This document shows, in pieces, positions 27,801 to 35,231 of a stretch of DNA of 64,000 nucleotides (position 1 is the first letter of the stretch; every line of letters begins with the position of its first letter). Made by a program: the position numbers and the translations under genes. Below the pieces are notes generated by a model. That model was not told the DNA's origin and did not search any database. It saw only the letters and a program-made list of their open reading frames with translations. Location of the stretch: NCBI RefSeq assembly GCF_030014955.1, contig NZ_JAGRPV010000001.1, forward strand, positions 6,696,001 through 6,760,000, in the 5' to 3' direction. The DNA comes from Cohnella hashimotonis. Its GTDB lineage: Bacteria > Bacillota > Bacilli > Paenibacillales > Paenibacillaceae.

Positions 27801-28185
27801 TCGCGATCTGCACGGGCAGCCACTGGTTGGTCGTCGTGCCGTCCCCTAGCTGACCATGATTGTTGGACCCCCAGGCCCATACCGTGCCGTCCTTCTTGAC
27901 CGCGAACGACTGCCGTACCCCCGCCGCGACCGAAGCGACCTCCGTCATGCCTTTCGCGGCCACCGGCTTGCTGCGGTTCACGTCCGTGCCGTCCGCGAGG
28001 CCGCCGAATTCGTTGCCGCCCCAACCCAACATCTTGCCGCTCGTGGTCAGACCGACATCATGGTAATAACCCGAGACGAGCTGCATCTCGTTCGCCGGTG
28101 CCGCCGCGTGGGCTGCGCCTCCATATGCAGGAATAAGGCCGAACAACAGCGCTATGCACATCAGTATGCTCAACTTGCGATTCAA
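21859..28185 (-). CDS. Giant SLH-anchored surface protein with RCC1 propeller and 13 InlB-type repeats
   Basis: 2108 residues from a TTG at 28185 with GGGAGGG upstream. After a signal peptide (to about 28) come RCC1-type blades at 36-380, each with the pattern ADGTVWAWG...GQLGDGTT. A fibronectin III-like domain (386-493) follows, then thirteen 82-residue InlB B-repeat (Listeria-Bacteroides repeat) units at 496-1559, a cadherin-like beta-sandwich (about 1570-1675), further beta domains, and three SLH modules from about 1925 with SRAE, TREE and TRAE motifs. SLH domains bind pyruvylated wall polymer, so the protein is displayed on the S-layer. The role is probably adhesion or binding; no catalytic motif was seen. 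Confidence 0.92.
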   Translation of the reverse strand: MNRKLSILMCIALLFGLIPAYGGAAHAAAPANEMQLVSGYYHDVGLTTSGKMLGWGGNEFGGLADGTDVNRSKPVAAKGMTEVASVAAGVRQSFAVKKDGTVWAWGSNNHGQLGDGTTTNQWLPVQIAIDGVASLSGGIGYHTLALKVDGTVWSWGKNDSGELGDGTTTSRSVPAEVPGLTNMIAVSAGGYHSIALKADGTVWAWGLNTAGEMGNGTESAAQATPVQVTGLDHVIAISAGNYHNLALKENGTVWAWGENSWGAVGDGTTTKRIVPVQVQGISDVVAVSAGGWHSLALKADGTLWAWGYNNLGQVGDGSTTTRKAPVQVTGLTDVAQIAAGAFHSGALRSDGSFWGWGFNDYGQLGNGTVKDSSVPAQSLVWLDDTAPALTSGTISASDVTTNSATLAWTKATDNMSGQADLQYRVYRSFKNNLQTVADIESKGIAVNAYTANADSLPLTGLLDGMPYYFNVIVKDKAGNKTAYTMQQVVTVAIPTYSVIYRGNGNTGGKVPIDDYYYYEEEQAEVLGNPRALIRTGYTFAGWNTAADGTGTPYAEGDQATIGQEDLVLYAQWSKNPTYRVLYDGNGETDGTGPSDSEEYEAGAAAIVMSNIGGFVKSGYTFAGWNTEADGSGKPYAAGATLPMAAADVTLYAQWTLNPTYGVTYEAGNADSGSVPVDAGTFEAGAEVTVQGNTGSLAKSGYTFAGWTLAADGSGTAYKAGDKLTMGAGNVTLHAKWTANPTYHVTYDAGDTDGGTAPTDAAAYEAGAEVSVQGNTGNLAKTGHTFAGWTLSADGSGTVYKAGDKLTMGAAEITLHAKWTVNPTYHVTYDASDADNGTVPTDAAAYEAGAEVTVQGNTGSLAKSGYTFAGWTLSADGTGAIYKADDKLTMGAGNVTLHAKWTANPTYHVTYEAGDADSGTVPTDAAAYEAGAEVTVQGNTGNLAKSGYAFAGWTLSADGSGTVYKAGDKLTMGAAEITLHAKWTANPTYQVTYDAGDADSGSVPVDAGTYEAGAEVTVQGNTGSLAKSGYTFAGWTLSADGSGTVYKASDKLTMGAAEITLHAKWTVNPTYHVTYDASDADNGTVPTDAAAYEAGAEVTVQGNTGSLAKSGYTFAGWTLSADGTGAIYKADDKLTMGAGNVTLHAKWTANPTYHVTYDASDADSGTVPTDAAAYEAGAEVTVQGNTGSLAKSGYTFAGWTLAADGSGAIYKAGDKLTIGAADVTLHAKWTANPTYHVTYDAGDADSGTVPTDAAAYEAGAEITVQGNTGSLAKSGYTFAGWTLAADGSGTAYKAGDKLTMGAGNVTLHAKWTANLTYQVTYDASDADSGSVPTDAAAYEAGAEVTVQGNTGSLAKSGYTFAGWTLATDGSGAIYKAGDKLTIGAADVTLHAKWTANPTYQVTYDASDADNGTVPTDAAAYEAGAEVTVQGNTGSLAKSGYTFAGWTLAADGTGTVYKAGDKLTIGAVNVTLHAKWTANPTYHVTYDASDADGGTVPTDAAAYEAGAEVTVQGNTGSLAKSGYTFAGWTLATDGSGAIYKAGDKLTIGLDDIRLYAKWEIEPGGNPDPDPDPVAAPKLTSLTLSKGTWSTVFVSQTTEYTITLPADIASLNVTSAAANERQSVTASVYDAEGAKIGGPVLLNAESKSVALGVSAASMQIAVVAEDGKILTYTLHIQREKASEPETPTDPETSTPPPDPNGANEPAVPPFKLTIGGEAQSLIGKATINGHDLDVQLLTLALTAALSSASEGTTVAITAPDDASSLIVRFDAAALNAMKAKWAALELVTAQGLYMLPIADLPIEPTDGATFSLTIGQGGEKTALQLSKAASDAGYTVFGSPVMFELSVDELGRTTIIDSFKSFVKRELPLPAGSDPAGVTAVAVEPDGTLRPVPTEIVSRDGRYYAVVRSLTNSAYALVRSKTHDFTDLSGHWAREAIADMTVRLIVNGYVGGEFRPNAAVSRAEFASILIRALGLPQKSGAASAFTDLKAGAWYGGAVEQAAAYGLLLGGSDGRFRPDDTITREEAFAVVMRAAKLAGTKVGATADSERILQAFADGAAIHGWARSDVAGAVEAGLIQGAGGRLDPAAEVTRAEAATMLRRMLVQAGLIRQ
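23503..26700 (-). repeat. Thirteen tandem 246-bp coding repeats (InlB B-type)
   Basis: Each unit encodes 82 residues with GYTFAGW and LHAKWTANPTY landmarks. The two units nearest the N-terminus have diverged. The next eleven are almost identical at DNA level, and units 5 and 8 are identical or nearly so in the translated protein, a sign of recent duplication or gene conversion. Assembly collapse is a risk here. Confidence 0.95.
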
Positions 28186-28332
28186 CTTGGTTCCCTCCCA
28201 GCTTGCCGGCGCGCAGTCCGGCTTCTGCCGCTATTTTAAGGGAGGCACGCAAGACGATACGATTATCGAAAGTTAATTCGGTTGAAGGAAAACATCGTTA
28301 ATCCTTACTGCCGCTAACCGTCTCACTAACGC

Positions 28333-28369
28333 AAACAGCCCGCTCGCCTGACGGCGAACGGGACTGTCG
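28333..28369 (-). terminator. Terminator of the GH87 gene
   Basis: On the minus strand CCCGTTCGCC-GTCA-GGCGAGCGGG forms a 10-bp stem with one G-T pair, then CTGTTTGCGTT. It lies 12 bp after the stop. Confidence 0.65.
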
Positions 28370-28380
28370 ACGATCTTAAG

Positions 28381-31300
28381 TTAAGGATTAACGTTGATCG
28401 TGAAGGTGGAGGTTGTATTTTTGATCGGCGTCACGACATTGTTGAACTTCAGGTTGTTAAACGTCACCGAGCCGACCGCAGGGCCTTGACCCGGCTCAGG
28501 CAGCTCGTTTGCCCAAATGCCCACGCCGCTCTTCGCGTCGAACGCATCGCCGCTTTTTTGCGCGCCGGAGATCGTAATGTTGGTGAAGATCGTGTCGGTG
28601 ACCGGATTTTCCGGCTGCGTGCCGTTGTACTTCGTCTGGAACATGATGCCGTGGTACGTCGGATCGACGATATCCACGTCGCTCACGCGGATGCCCTGAA
28701 ATACCTTGGATGCGGAGAACACCCAGATGGCCGGGAACGTCTGCTGGCCCCAGAAGTGGCCGCCCGCGCGCACGATCGAGATGTTTTGCAGATTCGTGGT
28801 CGGACTTGCGCCGAAGCCGTTCATCGGATAGCCGAAATCGAGCGAGCTGATCGTGATGCCCGAATAGCAGAGCGTATCCGCGATGTAAATGTTGCGGAAC
28901 GTGTTGGCGTATCCGCCGTACACGGCGAGTCCCGCCGCGCGCCAGGTGAGGATGGACGTCAGATTTTCGAAAATGTTGTCTTTCTCGTCCGCTCCGCCTG
29001 CGTCGATTGCCGAGAATAACGCGAAGCTGTCGTCGCCGGTCGCGCGCGCTTCGTTGTTGGAGATCAGGTTGTTCGTGCTGCCGTTCGTCATGTTGATGCC
29101 GTCCGCGAATGTGTTGCGAATGCGCGAGTTTTTGATCGTCATGTAATCCGTGTTGGCGCCCCAGTACATACACACCATGTGCTCGGTCCAGATGTTATCG
29201 ATCGTCATGTTGGCCACGTTGGAGAAGTCGAATACCTTGCCCGGTCCGTCGATCCGGGACGTGTAGTTGCCGAAGTAGGCGAAGTTGGCAAAAGTAGAGC
29301 CGTTCGCGGTGGACGTTGCCGAGAAGCCGATGTCGGTGTTGGTCTGGTTCGACGGCGCGACGAAACGTGTATACCATGGACCGGCGCCGATGACCTTAAT
29401 TGCCTTGCCGTACACCTGGAACTTGTTCGACGTCGTATACGTACCCGCCGGCAGATAGACGCCTACGTAGGTGCCGGTCGTGTCCATCCGCACCTTGTCG
29501 AGCGCGTTCTGCACATCTTGATGCGTGAAGCCCGTCGGCACGACATACTTGGCCGGATCGGGATTCGCGATCGGCGTCGCCTGCTCCAGGCTGACGAAGT
29601 CGATCGCATAGTTCGTTGTGTTGGCCGCGTCCTTCTGCAGGCGGATCGTGCTGCCCGCCGGGATCGTGGTGTCGAACATGAGGTTCGCTTCGTCATAAAT
29701 GTGACGCGGCGAGCCGGAGCCCGGGCTGTTGCCCGGCGCTGTCTCGGAGCCGTACAGCCAGGCGTACTTGGATGTCAGATCGATGGCTTTGGCAAACGTG
29801 CCGTTGACGTAAACGTTCAGCGTCGCGTTGATGCCGTCGCCGCCCGTGGCGTCCGGGATGGAGAAGCGGGCGACCAGCGTGTTGGCGCTCGCCTTGGTCG
29901 TGAACTGCACGTAGCTGCCGGTCGAGTTAAGCGTGACCGCCTTGCGACCGGAAGCCTCGCCGGCGAGGTCGCCGATGTTGCGGTTCGGTCCGACGACGGC
30001 CGCTCCGCCGCCGATCGTGCCGTCCTCGGCCTCGTACATGTCGAACGGCATGTTCGCGCCGCGACCGACGAACAGCGGCTGCGTGGAGACGTTGTTCGCT
30101 TGCTTGACGGACAATTCGTTGCCGTCGGCTGCGATCTGGACCTTGACGTTGTACTTGCCGTTCGCCGCGGTCCAGCTGCCAAGGGGGATAGACGGACTGG
30201 ACGCGCCGGCGGCGAGCGTGCCGGTATAGCTGGCGGTTAATGTTTTGAGGACCGCATTGGTCGTGGCGTCTGTCAGCGTCAGCGTGACGGCGTGCGCGCC
30301 GGCGGCCGAAGCGATCGTGCCCTGATTTTTCAGGATGACGGAGAAGTTCGTCGTATTGCCCGCAGCCGGATTGCTCGGGCTCCAGCTGACCGACGTAGCG
30401 ACCAGATCCGAGCTTTGAACCGGGCTGACCGTCAGGTTGGAAGCGCCGGTGAAGCTGTTGTTGTTCTCGTTTTGCTCGATGACGGCGTTATCTTCGTCGA
30501 CCTTTGCGGAGACGGCGTAGCTGCCTGCGTCCTTCGCACCGATGTTGACGCTGATATTGGCTTGAGCGCCTGCCGCGAGCGCGCCCACGTTCGCCGTGCC
30601 TACCTTGGTCGTGCCGAGGTAGAAGTTGACGGTCGTCGCCGCGGAAGCCAGCGTGCCTATGTTTTTAACGGTGGCTGTCAGGCTGACACTGTCCGTCTCG
30701 ACAGGCGCGGACGGCGTCCAGGATAGGCCCGTCACGGTCAGATCCGGGTTCGGCGCGGGTACGCCGATGACCTGGAACTCGGCGACCTGCCCGCCCGTCG
30801 CGCCCGTGTTGGCCGTGAACTTCAGCTGCACGTCGCTGGCGGTAGCGTTCACGGGGATCGTTACCGTGTTGCCGGTTGCCGGGTTAAACGTATATTGCGC
30901 GGACGAGACCAAGTTGTTGAACGTCGTCGCGTTCTGATCGCGGCCGAGCACCTGGATGGTCTGCGTGCGCGTCGCCCAGGCGCTGTCCGGACTAAGCTTC
31001 AGTACGATCTGCGAGATGCTGGCATTGGCGCCGAGCGAGACGGTCAGCGTGGCGGGATAGCTGTTCGCATTGCTTTCCCAATAAGTCGCCGTGCTGCCGT
31101 CGTTGGCATTAGTCGCGGCGTACGTCCAGTTGACCGAAGAAGCGACGATCGGCTTGCCCTGCGCCAGGTTAGAGCCGGATGGCGGAGGCGTAGAGGTTGG
31201 CGTGGCCGTCGGGGTGGCGGTTTGCGTAGCTGTCGGCGTAGCCGTCGGGGTGGCGGTTGGCGTTGCGGTCGGGGTGGTTGTCGGGGTCGCGGTAGGCGTA

Positions 31301-32259
31301 GCTGTCGGCGTCGGGGTTGCGGATACCGCTGTCAGCGCGATTTGGTCCAGGTTGACGTTGCCCGAATCGGTTGTATCGTACTTATAGGCGATCGTGTTGC
31401 TGCCCGCATTCAACGCAAAAGTCTCGGACTGGGTTCCCCACGTGTCCCAATTGGCGAGATTGGCGAGTGTCGTCTGCTTGACCTTCGTGCCGTTCACGTA
31501 AACGCTCAGCGTTCTGGCCGCGCCGTTCGCGTTGCCGTACTTGAGCGCGATCGCGTAGTTGCCGGCGGCTGCGGCATTGACGGTAAACTGCGTCTGCGCG
31601 CCTTGCGTCCAATAGCCGTCGACGAACCCAGTCCCCGTGTACCCCGGGTGGTCCGTGTTTACTTTGGCTCCGCCGGACAGCGCAGCGGCCTCTGCTTCAT
31701 ACACATTATTGGCCGGCGGCGTGACGGCGCCGTACACCTCGAATTCGGATATCTGACCGGCCGGCCAAGCGCTGTTGGCCGTGAAGTTAACCTTGATGTA
31801 GCGCGCGCTGGCGGCGGCGAAGCTGATCGTCACCGCGTTGCCGGTAGCCGGGTTAAATGAATAAGACGCGGAGGCCGCAAGCGTGCTGTAACTCGAATCG
31901 TTCAGACTGCCCTGCACGGACAGCGTCTGGGAGCGCGTCCCCCATCCGGACGGCAGCTTCAGCACGACTTGATTAACAGTAGAGGCTGCGCCCAGGTCAA
32001 CTCGAATCCATTGCGGAAATGCGTTGTTCGCGCTCTCCCAGTAGGTGCCGGCGTTGCCGTCCACGGCATTGCCCGCTTGGTACACATCTGCGTATGAGCT
32101 TGCGGTCACAGGTTTGTTCGCCGCCAGATTCGGGCCGTCGGCATAAGCCTTGGATGCTTGAAGCCCGGCCAAGTTGGCGAGCAGTCCGGCCATCAGCGCG
32201 AGAGCCAGCAAAGAAGCCGTCCACGGCTTCCGTTTCCCCGTATGCAGTTGCATGAACAT
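28381..32259 (-). CDS. Secreted GH87 alpha-1,3-glucanase (mutanase)
   Basis: 1292 residues from ATG 32259, which has AGGAGG six bases upstream. Order: signal peptide; discoidin-like domain (about 45-180); CBM6-like domain (187-310); Thr-Pro linker of TPTA repeats (314-362); second discoidin-like domain (365-500); CARDB-like beta domains; and a beta-helical GH87 catalytic domain over the last 440 residues. D1053, D1076 and D1077 have the same spacing as the catalytic aspartates reported for the Bacillus circulans KA-304 enzyme Agl-KA (1067, 1090, 1091), which shares this domain order. It should degrade alpha-1,3-glucan of fungal walls or dental/plant biofilms. An upstream TTG at 32352 with a very strong site could add 31 residues. 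Confidence 0.92.
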   Translation of the reverse strand: MFMQLHTGKRKPWTASLLALALMAGLLANLAGLQASKAYADGPNLAANKPVTASSYADVYQAGNAVDGNAGTYWESANNAFPQWIRVDLGAASTVNQVVLKLPSGWGTRSQTLSVQGSLNDSSYSTLAASASYSFNPATGNAVTISFAAASARYIKVNFTANSAWPAGQISEFEVYGAVTPPANNVYEAEAAALSGGAKVNTDHPGYTGTGFVDGYWTQGAQTQFTVNAAAAGNYAIALKYGNANGAARTLSVYVNGTKVKQTTLANLANWDTWGTQSETFALNAGSNTIAYKYDTTDSGNVNLDQIALTAVSATPTPTATPTATPTTTPTATPTATPTATPTATQTATPTATPTSTPPPSGSNLAQGKPIVASSVNWTYAATNANDGSTATYWESNANSYPATLTVSLGANASISQIVLKLSPDSAWATRTQTIQVLGRDQNATTFNNLVSSAQYTFNPATGNTVTIPVNATASDVQLKFTANTGATGGQVAEFQVIGVPAPNPDLTVTGLSWTPSAPVETDSVSLTATVKNIGTLASAATTVNFYLGTTKVGTANVGALAAGAQANISVNIGAKDAGSYAVSAKVDEDNAVIEQNENNNSFTGASNLTVSPVQSSDLVATSVSWSPSNPAAGNTTNFSVILKNQGTIASAAGAHAVTLTLTDATTNAVLKTLTASYTGTLAAGASSPSIPLGSWTAANGKYNVKVQIAADGNELSVKQANNVSTQPLFVGRGANMPFDMYEAEDGTIGGGAAVVGPNRNIGDLAGEASGRKAVTLNSTGSYVQFTTKASANTLVARFSIPDATGGDGINATLNVYVNGTFAKAIDLTSKYAWLYGSETAPGNSPGSGSPRHIYDEANLMFDTTIPAGSTIRLQKDAANTTNYAIDFVSLEQATPIANPDPAKYVVPTGFTHQDVQNALDKVRMDTTGTYVGVYLPAGTYTTSNKFQVYGKAIKVIGAGPWYTRFVAPSNQTNTDIGFSATSTANGSTFANFAYFGNYTSRIDGPGKVFDFSNVANMTIDNIWTEHMVCMYWGANTDYMTIKNSRIRNTFADGINMTNGSTNNLISNNEARATGDDSFALFSAIDAGGADEKDNIFENLTSILTWRAAGLAVYGGYANTFRNIYIADTLCYSGITISSLDFGYPMNGFGASPTTNLQNISIVRAGGHFWGQQTFPAIWVFSASKVFQGIRVSDVDIVDPTYHGIMFQTKYNGTQPENPVTDTIFTNITISGAQKSGDAFDAKSGVGIWANELPEPGQGPAVGSVTFNNLKFNNVVTPIKNTTSTFTINVNP

Positions 32260-32389
32260 CATCTGCCTCCTTTTAAATGGATAACTCGATTTTTTTCCCT
32301 TCCGACCTGGGCGGCTGATCAGAGATGCCCGATAAAGCCCGCGCTGCCACAAACCTCCTCCTCCCGAATATGGATGATGCTTCCTTTAA

Positions 32390-32405
32390 ATTATAAGCGC
32401 TTACA
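32390..32405 (-). promoter_or_regulatory. GH87 promoter -10 overlapped by a cre site
   Basis: TATAAT (32395-32390, minus strand) overlaps TGTAAGCGCTTATA (32405-32392), a cre match with one mismatch, so CcpA binding would block the promoter. No good -35 is visible. Confidence 0.6.
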
Positions 32406-32502
32406 AGCCAGTCCGACGATGTACATTCCTATGCGATGTGTGTGCGGAATTACGATTCATCGGCGTGGTGGGACCGAGACCACAGAAAGCGTTGCGGAAC
32501 CT

Positions 32503-32652
32503 GGCGTGGTGGCGCTGGGTGTGATGGTGCTTGGCGTGATGGTGCTTGGTGTTATGGTGCTTGGTGTTATGGTGCTTGGTGTTATGGTGCTTGGTGTTAT
32601 GGTGCTTGGTGTGATGGTGATTGGTGTGATGGTGATTGGTGTGACGGTGCTT
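32503..32652 (+). repeat. 15-bp minisatellite, ten units
   Basis: Unit GGTGTTATGGTGCTT; units 4-7 are identical, outer units vary (GGTGTGATGGTGATT). It lies in the gene-free stretch 32406-32895. Because 15 is a multiple of three, frames stay open: the plus strand reads GVMVL repeats, the minus strand His-rich NTKHH repeats. Neither frame has a convincing start. Confidence 0.9.
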
Positions 32653-32895
32653 GCGGGGTGGCGTTTGGCGGGTGGCGCGGTTCGTGCGCAGGTTGGGCGA
32701 TATAGCGATGCGGCACATTCTTATTGGTCGAAAATCGGCCTCAGCGCACGGAATAACGATGCCGCACATCGTTATCCGGCGGGGTTAGGCATTGTATGGC
32801 GCCATAACAGTGCCCTGTCGATTGATTTTGCCCGAAACGAAACCGACTCGCCCGCAAAATCGCGGACGAGACGGTTGGATGGCTCACGATGGACG

Positions 32896-34713
32896 TCAGC
32901 GGCGCAAATGGTAAGGCACGGTCGCGATGATGACGTCCTTCTGGTTGTACAGATAAGCGCGGAGCAGCAGACTCGACTGATTGTGCAAAATGTGCTGCCA
33001 CCAGTGCTTGGCGATGAACTGCGGGATGAGGACGGTGATGTGGTCCGTTTCGGCGGTTTTCCACTCGATTGTGTCGATGAACTTCATGATCGGGCGGATA
33101 ATGCTGCGATAGCTGGATCTCAGCGTGATGAGCCGGACGCCGGGATCCCAGTCGGCCCATCTTTTTTCCATGCGCTCGATCTCCTCGTCATCGAAGCCGA
33201 CGTAGACGGCAACGACGTTGTCGGTCAGCGACTTGGCATAGCTGAGCGAATTCATGACGACGCGGGTGACCCCCGCGACCGGCACGACGATCGTGCTGCC
33301 CTTGATGCACGGCTTCTCCTTGGTCGGGTCGATGCGAAGCTCGTCGGCGGTGTTGCGGTAGTGGCGCGCGATGGCGAAAAATGTCCACATGACGACCGGC
33401 AGGAAGACGAACACCATCCACACATGCGTGAACTTGGTGAAAATGAAGATGAGCGTGATGCTCAGCGTCGTCAGCATGCCGATCGTGTTGACGATCAGGC
33501 GCGTCACCCAACCTTGCGGACGGAGCCGGATCCACCGCACCATCATGCCGAGCTGCGACAGCGTGAACGGGATGAAGACGCCGACGGCGTATAGCGGGAT
33601 CAGGTTCTCGGTGTTGCCGTGGAAAATAATGACCAGCAGCGCGGAGAATACGCCGAGGAAAATAATGCCGTTCGAGTAGCCGAGCCGGTCGCCGCGAACC
33701 ATGAAGGCGTGCGGCATGTATTTATCCTTGGCCAGCATGAACGCCAGCAGCGGGAACGCGGAATACGCCGTATTCGCCGCCAGCACGAGAATCAGCGCAG
33801 TCAGCGCTTGAATGACGTAGTAGATCGTGCCCCGCCCGAACGTCGATTCGGCGATTTGCGAGACGACCGTCTGCTTTTCGTCCGGCGCCACGCCGTACCA
33901 GTAAGCGAGCAAGCTGATGCCGATAAACATCGCGCCCAGGATCGTGCCCATCATGATCAGCGTAGCGGCGGCGTTGCGTTCGGCCGGCTTCTTGAAGTTG
34001 GGAATGGCGTTGGACACGGCCTCGACGCCCGTGAGCGCCGAGCAGCCCGAGCTAAAAGCCTTGAGCAGCAGGAAGAGGCTGACGTTGGACACCGCAGCGC
34101 CGAATTCCGGCACGTGAGCGGGTGCGCCGCCCGTTGCATACTTGATGATGCCGACGGCGATGAGCACGAAGATGGCAACAACGAACAGATAGATCGGCGT
34201 CGCGAGCACAGACGCGGACTCGGTCACGCCGCGGAGGTTCATGACGGTCAGGATCAGGATGATGACGAGCGCGATAAGGACGCGATGTTCGTGCAGCGAA
34301 GGGAAAGCCGACGTGATCGCGTCCGTCCCTGCGGACGAGCTGACCGCAACGGTCAATATATAGTCGACCAGCAGCGAGCCTCCGGCCAGAAGTCCCGTGG
34401 AGATGCCGAGATTGTCCTTGGCCACGATATAGGCGCCGCCGCCGGCCGGATAGGCATAAATGGTCTGGCGATAAGACAGGATGAGAATAAATAAAAGGCC
34501 GAGCACCGCCAGCGAGATCGGCACCGAGTACCAGACAGCCGCGAAGCCTGCCGCCATGAGGACGATCAGAATCTGCTCCGTACCGTACGCGACAGACGAC
34601 AGCGCGTCGGACGACAAGACGGCCAGCGCCTTGAATTTTCCCAGCTTGGCGCCTTCGATCTCCGCGCTTTTCATCGGTCTGCCGATCAGTAGCCTTTTAA
34701 CTTTGCTGACCAT
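32896..34713 (-). CDS. kimA: KimA-type high-affinity potassium transporter
   Basis: 605 residues, the length of B. subtilis KimA (YdaO, 607). APC-superfamily fold with about 12 membrane segments; first helix region LSSDALSSVAYGTEQIL is typical. A cytosolic C-terminal domain (from about 455: KGSTIVVPVAGVTRVVMNSL) resembles the USP-like domain that binds c-di-AMP. KimA imports K+ with protons. AAAGGAG precedes the ATG. Its leader carries a ydaO c-di-AMP riboswitch, as in B. subtilis, so both transcription and probably activity are shut off by c-di-AMP. Confidence 0.95.
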   Translation of the reverse strand: MVSKVKRLLIGRPMKSAEIEGAKLGKFKALAVLSSDALSSVAYGTEQILIVLMAAGFAAVWYSVPISLAVLGLLFILILSYRQTIYAYPAGGGAYIVAKDNLGISTGLLAGGSLLVDYILTVAVSSSAGTDAITSAFPSLHEHRVLIALVIILILTVMNLRGVTESASVLATPIYLFVVAIFVLIAVGIIKYATGGAPAHVPEFGAAVSNVSLFLLLKAFSSGCSALTGVEAVSNAIPNFKKPAERNAAATLIMMGTILGAMFIGISLLAYWYGVAPDEKQTVVSQIAESTFGRGTIYYVIQALTALILVLAANTAYSAFPLLAFMLAKDKYMPHAFMVRGDRLGYSNGIIFLGVFSALLVIIFHGNTENLIPLYAVGVFIPFTLSQLGMMVRWIRLRPQGWVTRLIVNTIGMLTTLSITLIFIFTKFTHVWMVFVFLPVVMWTFFAIARHYRNTADELRIDPTKEKPCIKGSTIVVPVAGVTRVVMNSLSYAKSLTDNVVAVYVGFDDEEIERMEKRWADWDPGVRLITLRSSYRSIIRPIMKFIDTIEWKTAETDHITVLIPQFIAKHWWQHILHNQSSLLLRAYLYNQKDVIIATVPYHLRR

Positions 34714-34754
34714 GGGGTTATCTCCTTTGCTGTACCGGCACCGCGGAAATGCAT

Positions 34755-34789
34755 CAAAAAAAAGCCGCAGGAAAGGATCTCCCGCAGCT
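34755..34789 (-). terminator. Riboswitch-controlled terminator in the kimA leader
   Basis: AGCTGCGGGA/TCCTGCGGCT forms a 10-bp stem (G-U pairs allowed) followed by eight T. It lies between the riboswitch aptamer and the kimA ATG. Confidence 0.9.
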
Positions 34790-34824
34790 TATTCTTAAGC
34801 GAATAGCGGCGCAGGTTCCTCTTC

Positions 34825-34967
34825 CGGACGCTTGCGAGGTTAGCTGTCGGATTCGGGCCCGGCAAGCAGCCCTACGCCTGGCATAGCCAAGCGATTCACC
34901 CCTGGGCGCATGTGCGGCACCCGGTTGGTTCCCCCGTTCCCGCATTGTGCGGGATTCAGCGATTAGG
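34825..34967 (-). ncRNA. ydaO/yuaA c-di-AMP riboswitch
   Basis: On the minus strand the conserved blocks appear in order: AATCGCTGAATCCCGC, ACGGGGGAACCA, GGGGTGAATCGC, GTAGGG, CCGAATCCGACAGCTAACCT and CGCAAGCG. These define the ydaO-yuaA aptamer. The class binds c-di-AMP and turns genes off through terminator formation; the terminator is present downstream. Confidence 0.97.
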
Positions 34968-34986
34968 ATGTTGAATCACGAAATGA

Positions 34987-35016
34987 ATCATACGTTACGT
35001 TCCATCTTCATGTAAA
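34987..35016 (-). promoter_or_regulatory. kimA promoter
   Basis: TTTACA (35016-35011) and TATGAT (34992-34987) with an 18-bp spacer on the minus strand. The start site would fall near 34980, just before the aptamer. Confidence 0.75.
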
Positions 35017-35176
35017 CTGCCGCCGAAGGGGATGAAACAGCGCGGCAGCCTTTTAACACGGCAAGAGAACGGTTACATTCATACGGCTCTTGCATTATCG
35101 CAGTCGCGCACGTTCGCGCTCGATTTATTGAAGTTTCTACGCCTTCGGCTTTCCGCGTTTGGATGAGAATCGAAAA

Positions 35177-35216
35177 AAATCGCCCCGCCTCCCGGCAAAC
35201 AGGAGGACAGGGCGTT
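35177..35216 (-). terminator. Terminator of the M4 protease gene
   Basis: On the minus strand GCCCTGTCCTCC pairs imperfectly with GGGAGGCGGGGC and is followed by ATTTTTTT. Confidence 0.75.
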
Positions 35217-35231
35217 ATTTCGAAAAAGACT

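Noticed and set aside
34754..34945. Small protein upstream of kimA
   Set aside because: The frame lies wholly within the c-di-AMP riboswitch and its terminator.
35021..35050. Another copy of the dispersed repeat (CGAAGGGGATGAAACAGC) upstream of kimA
   Set aside because: Only the first ten bases match; the rest forms an unrelated CTGCCGC/GCGGCAG stem.
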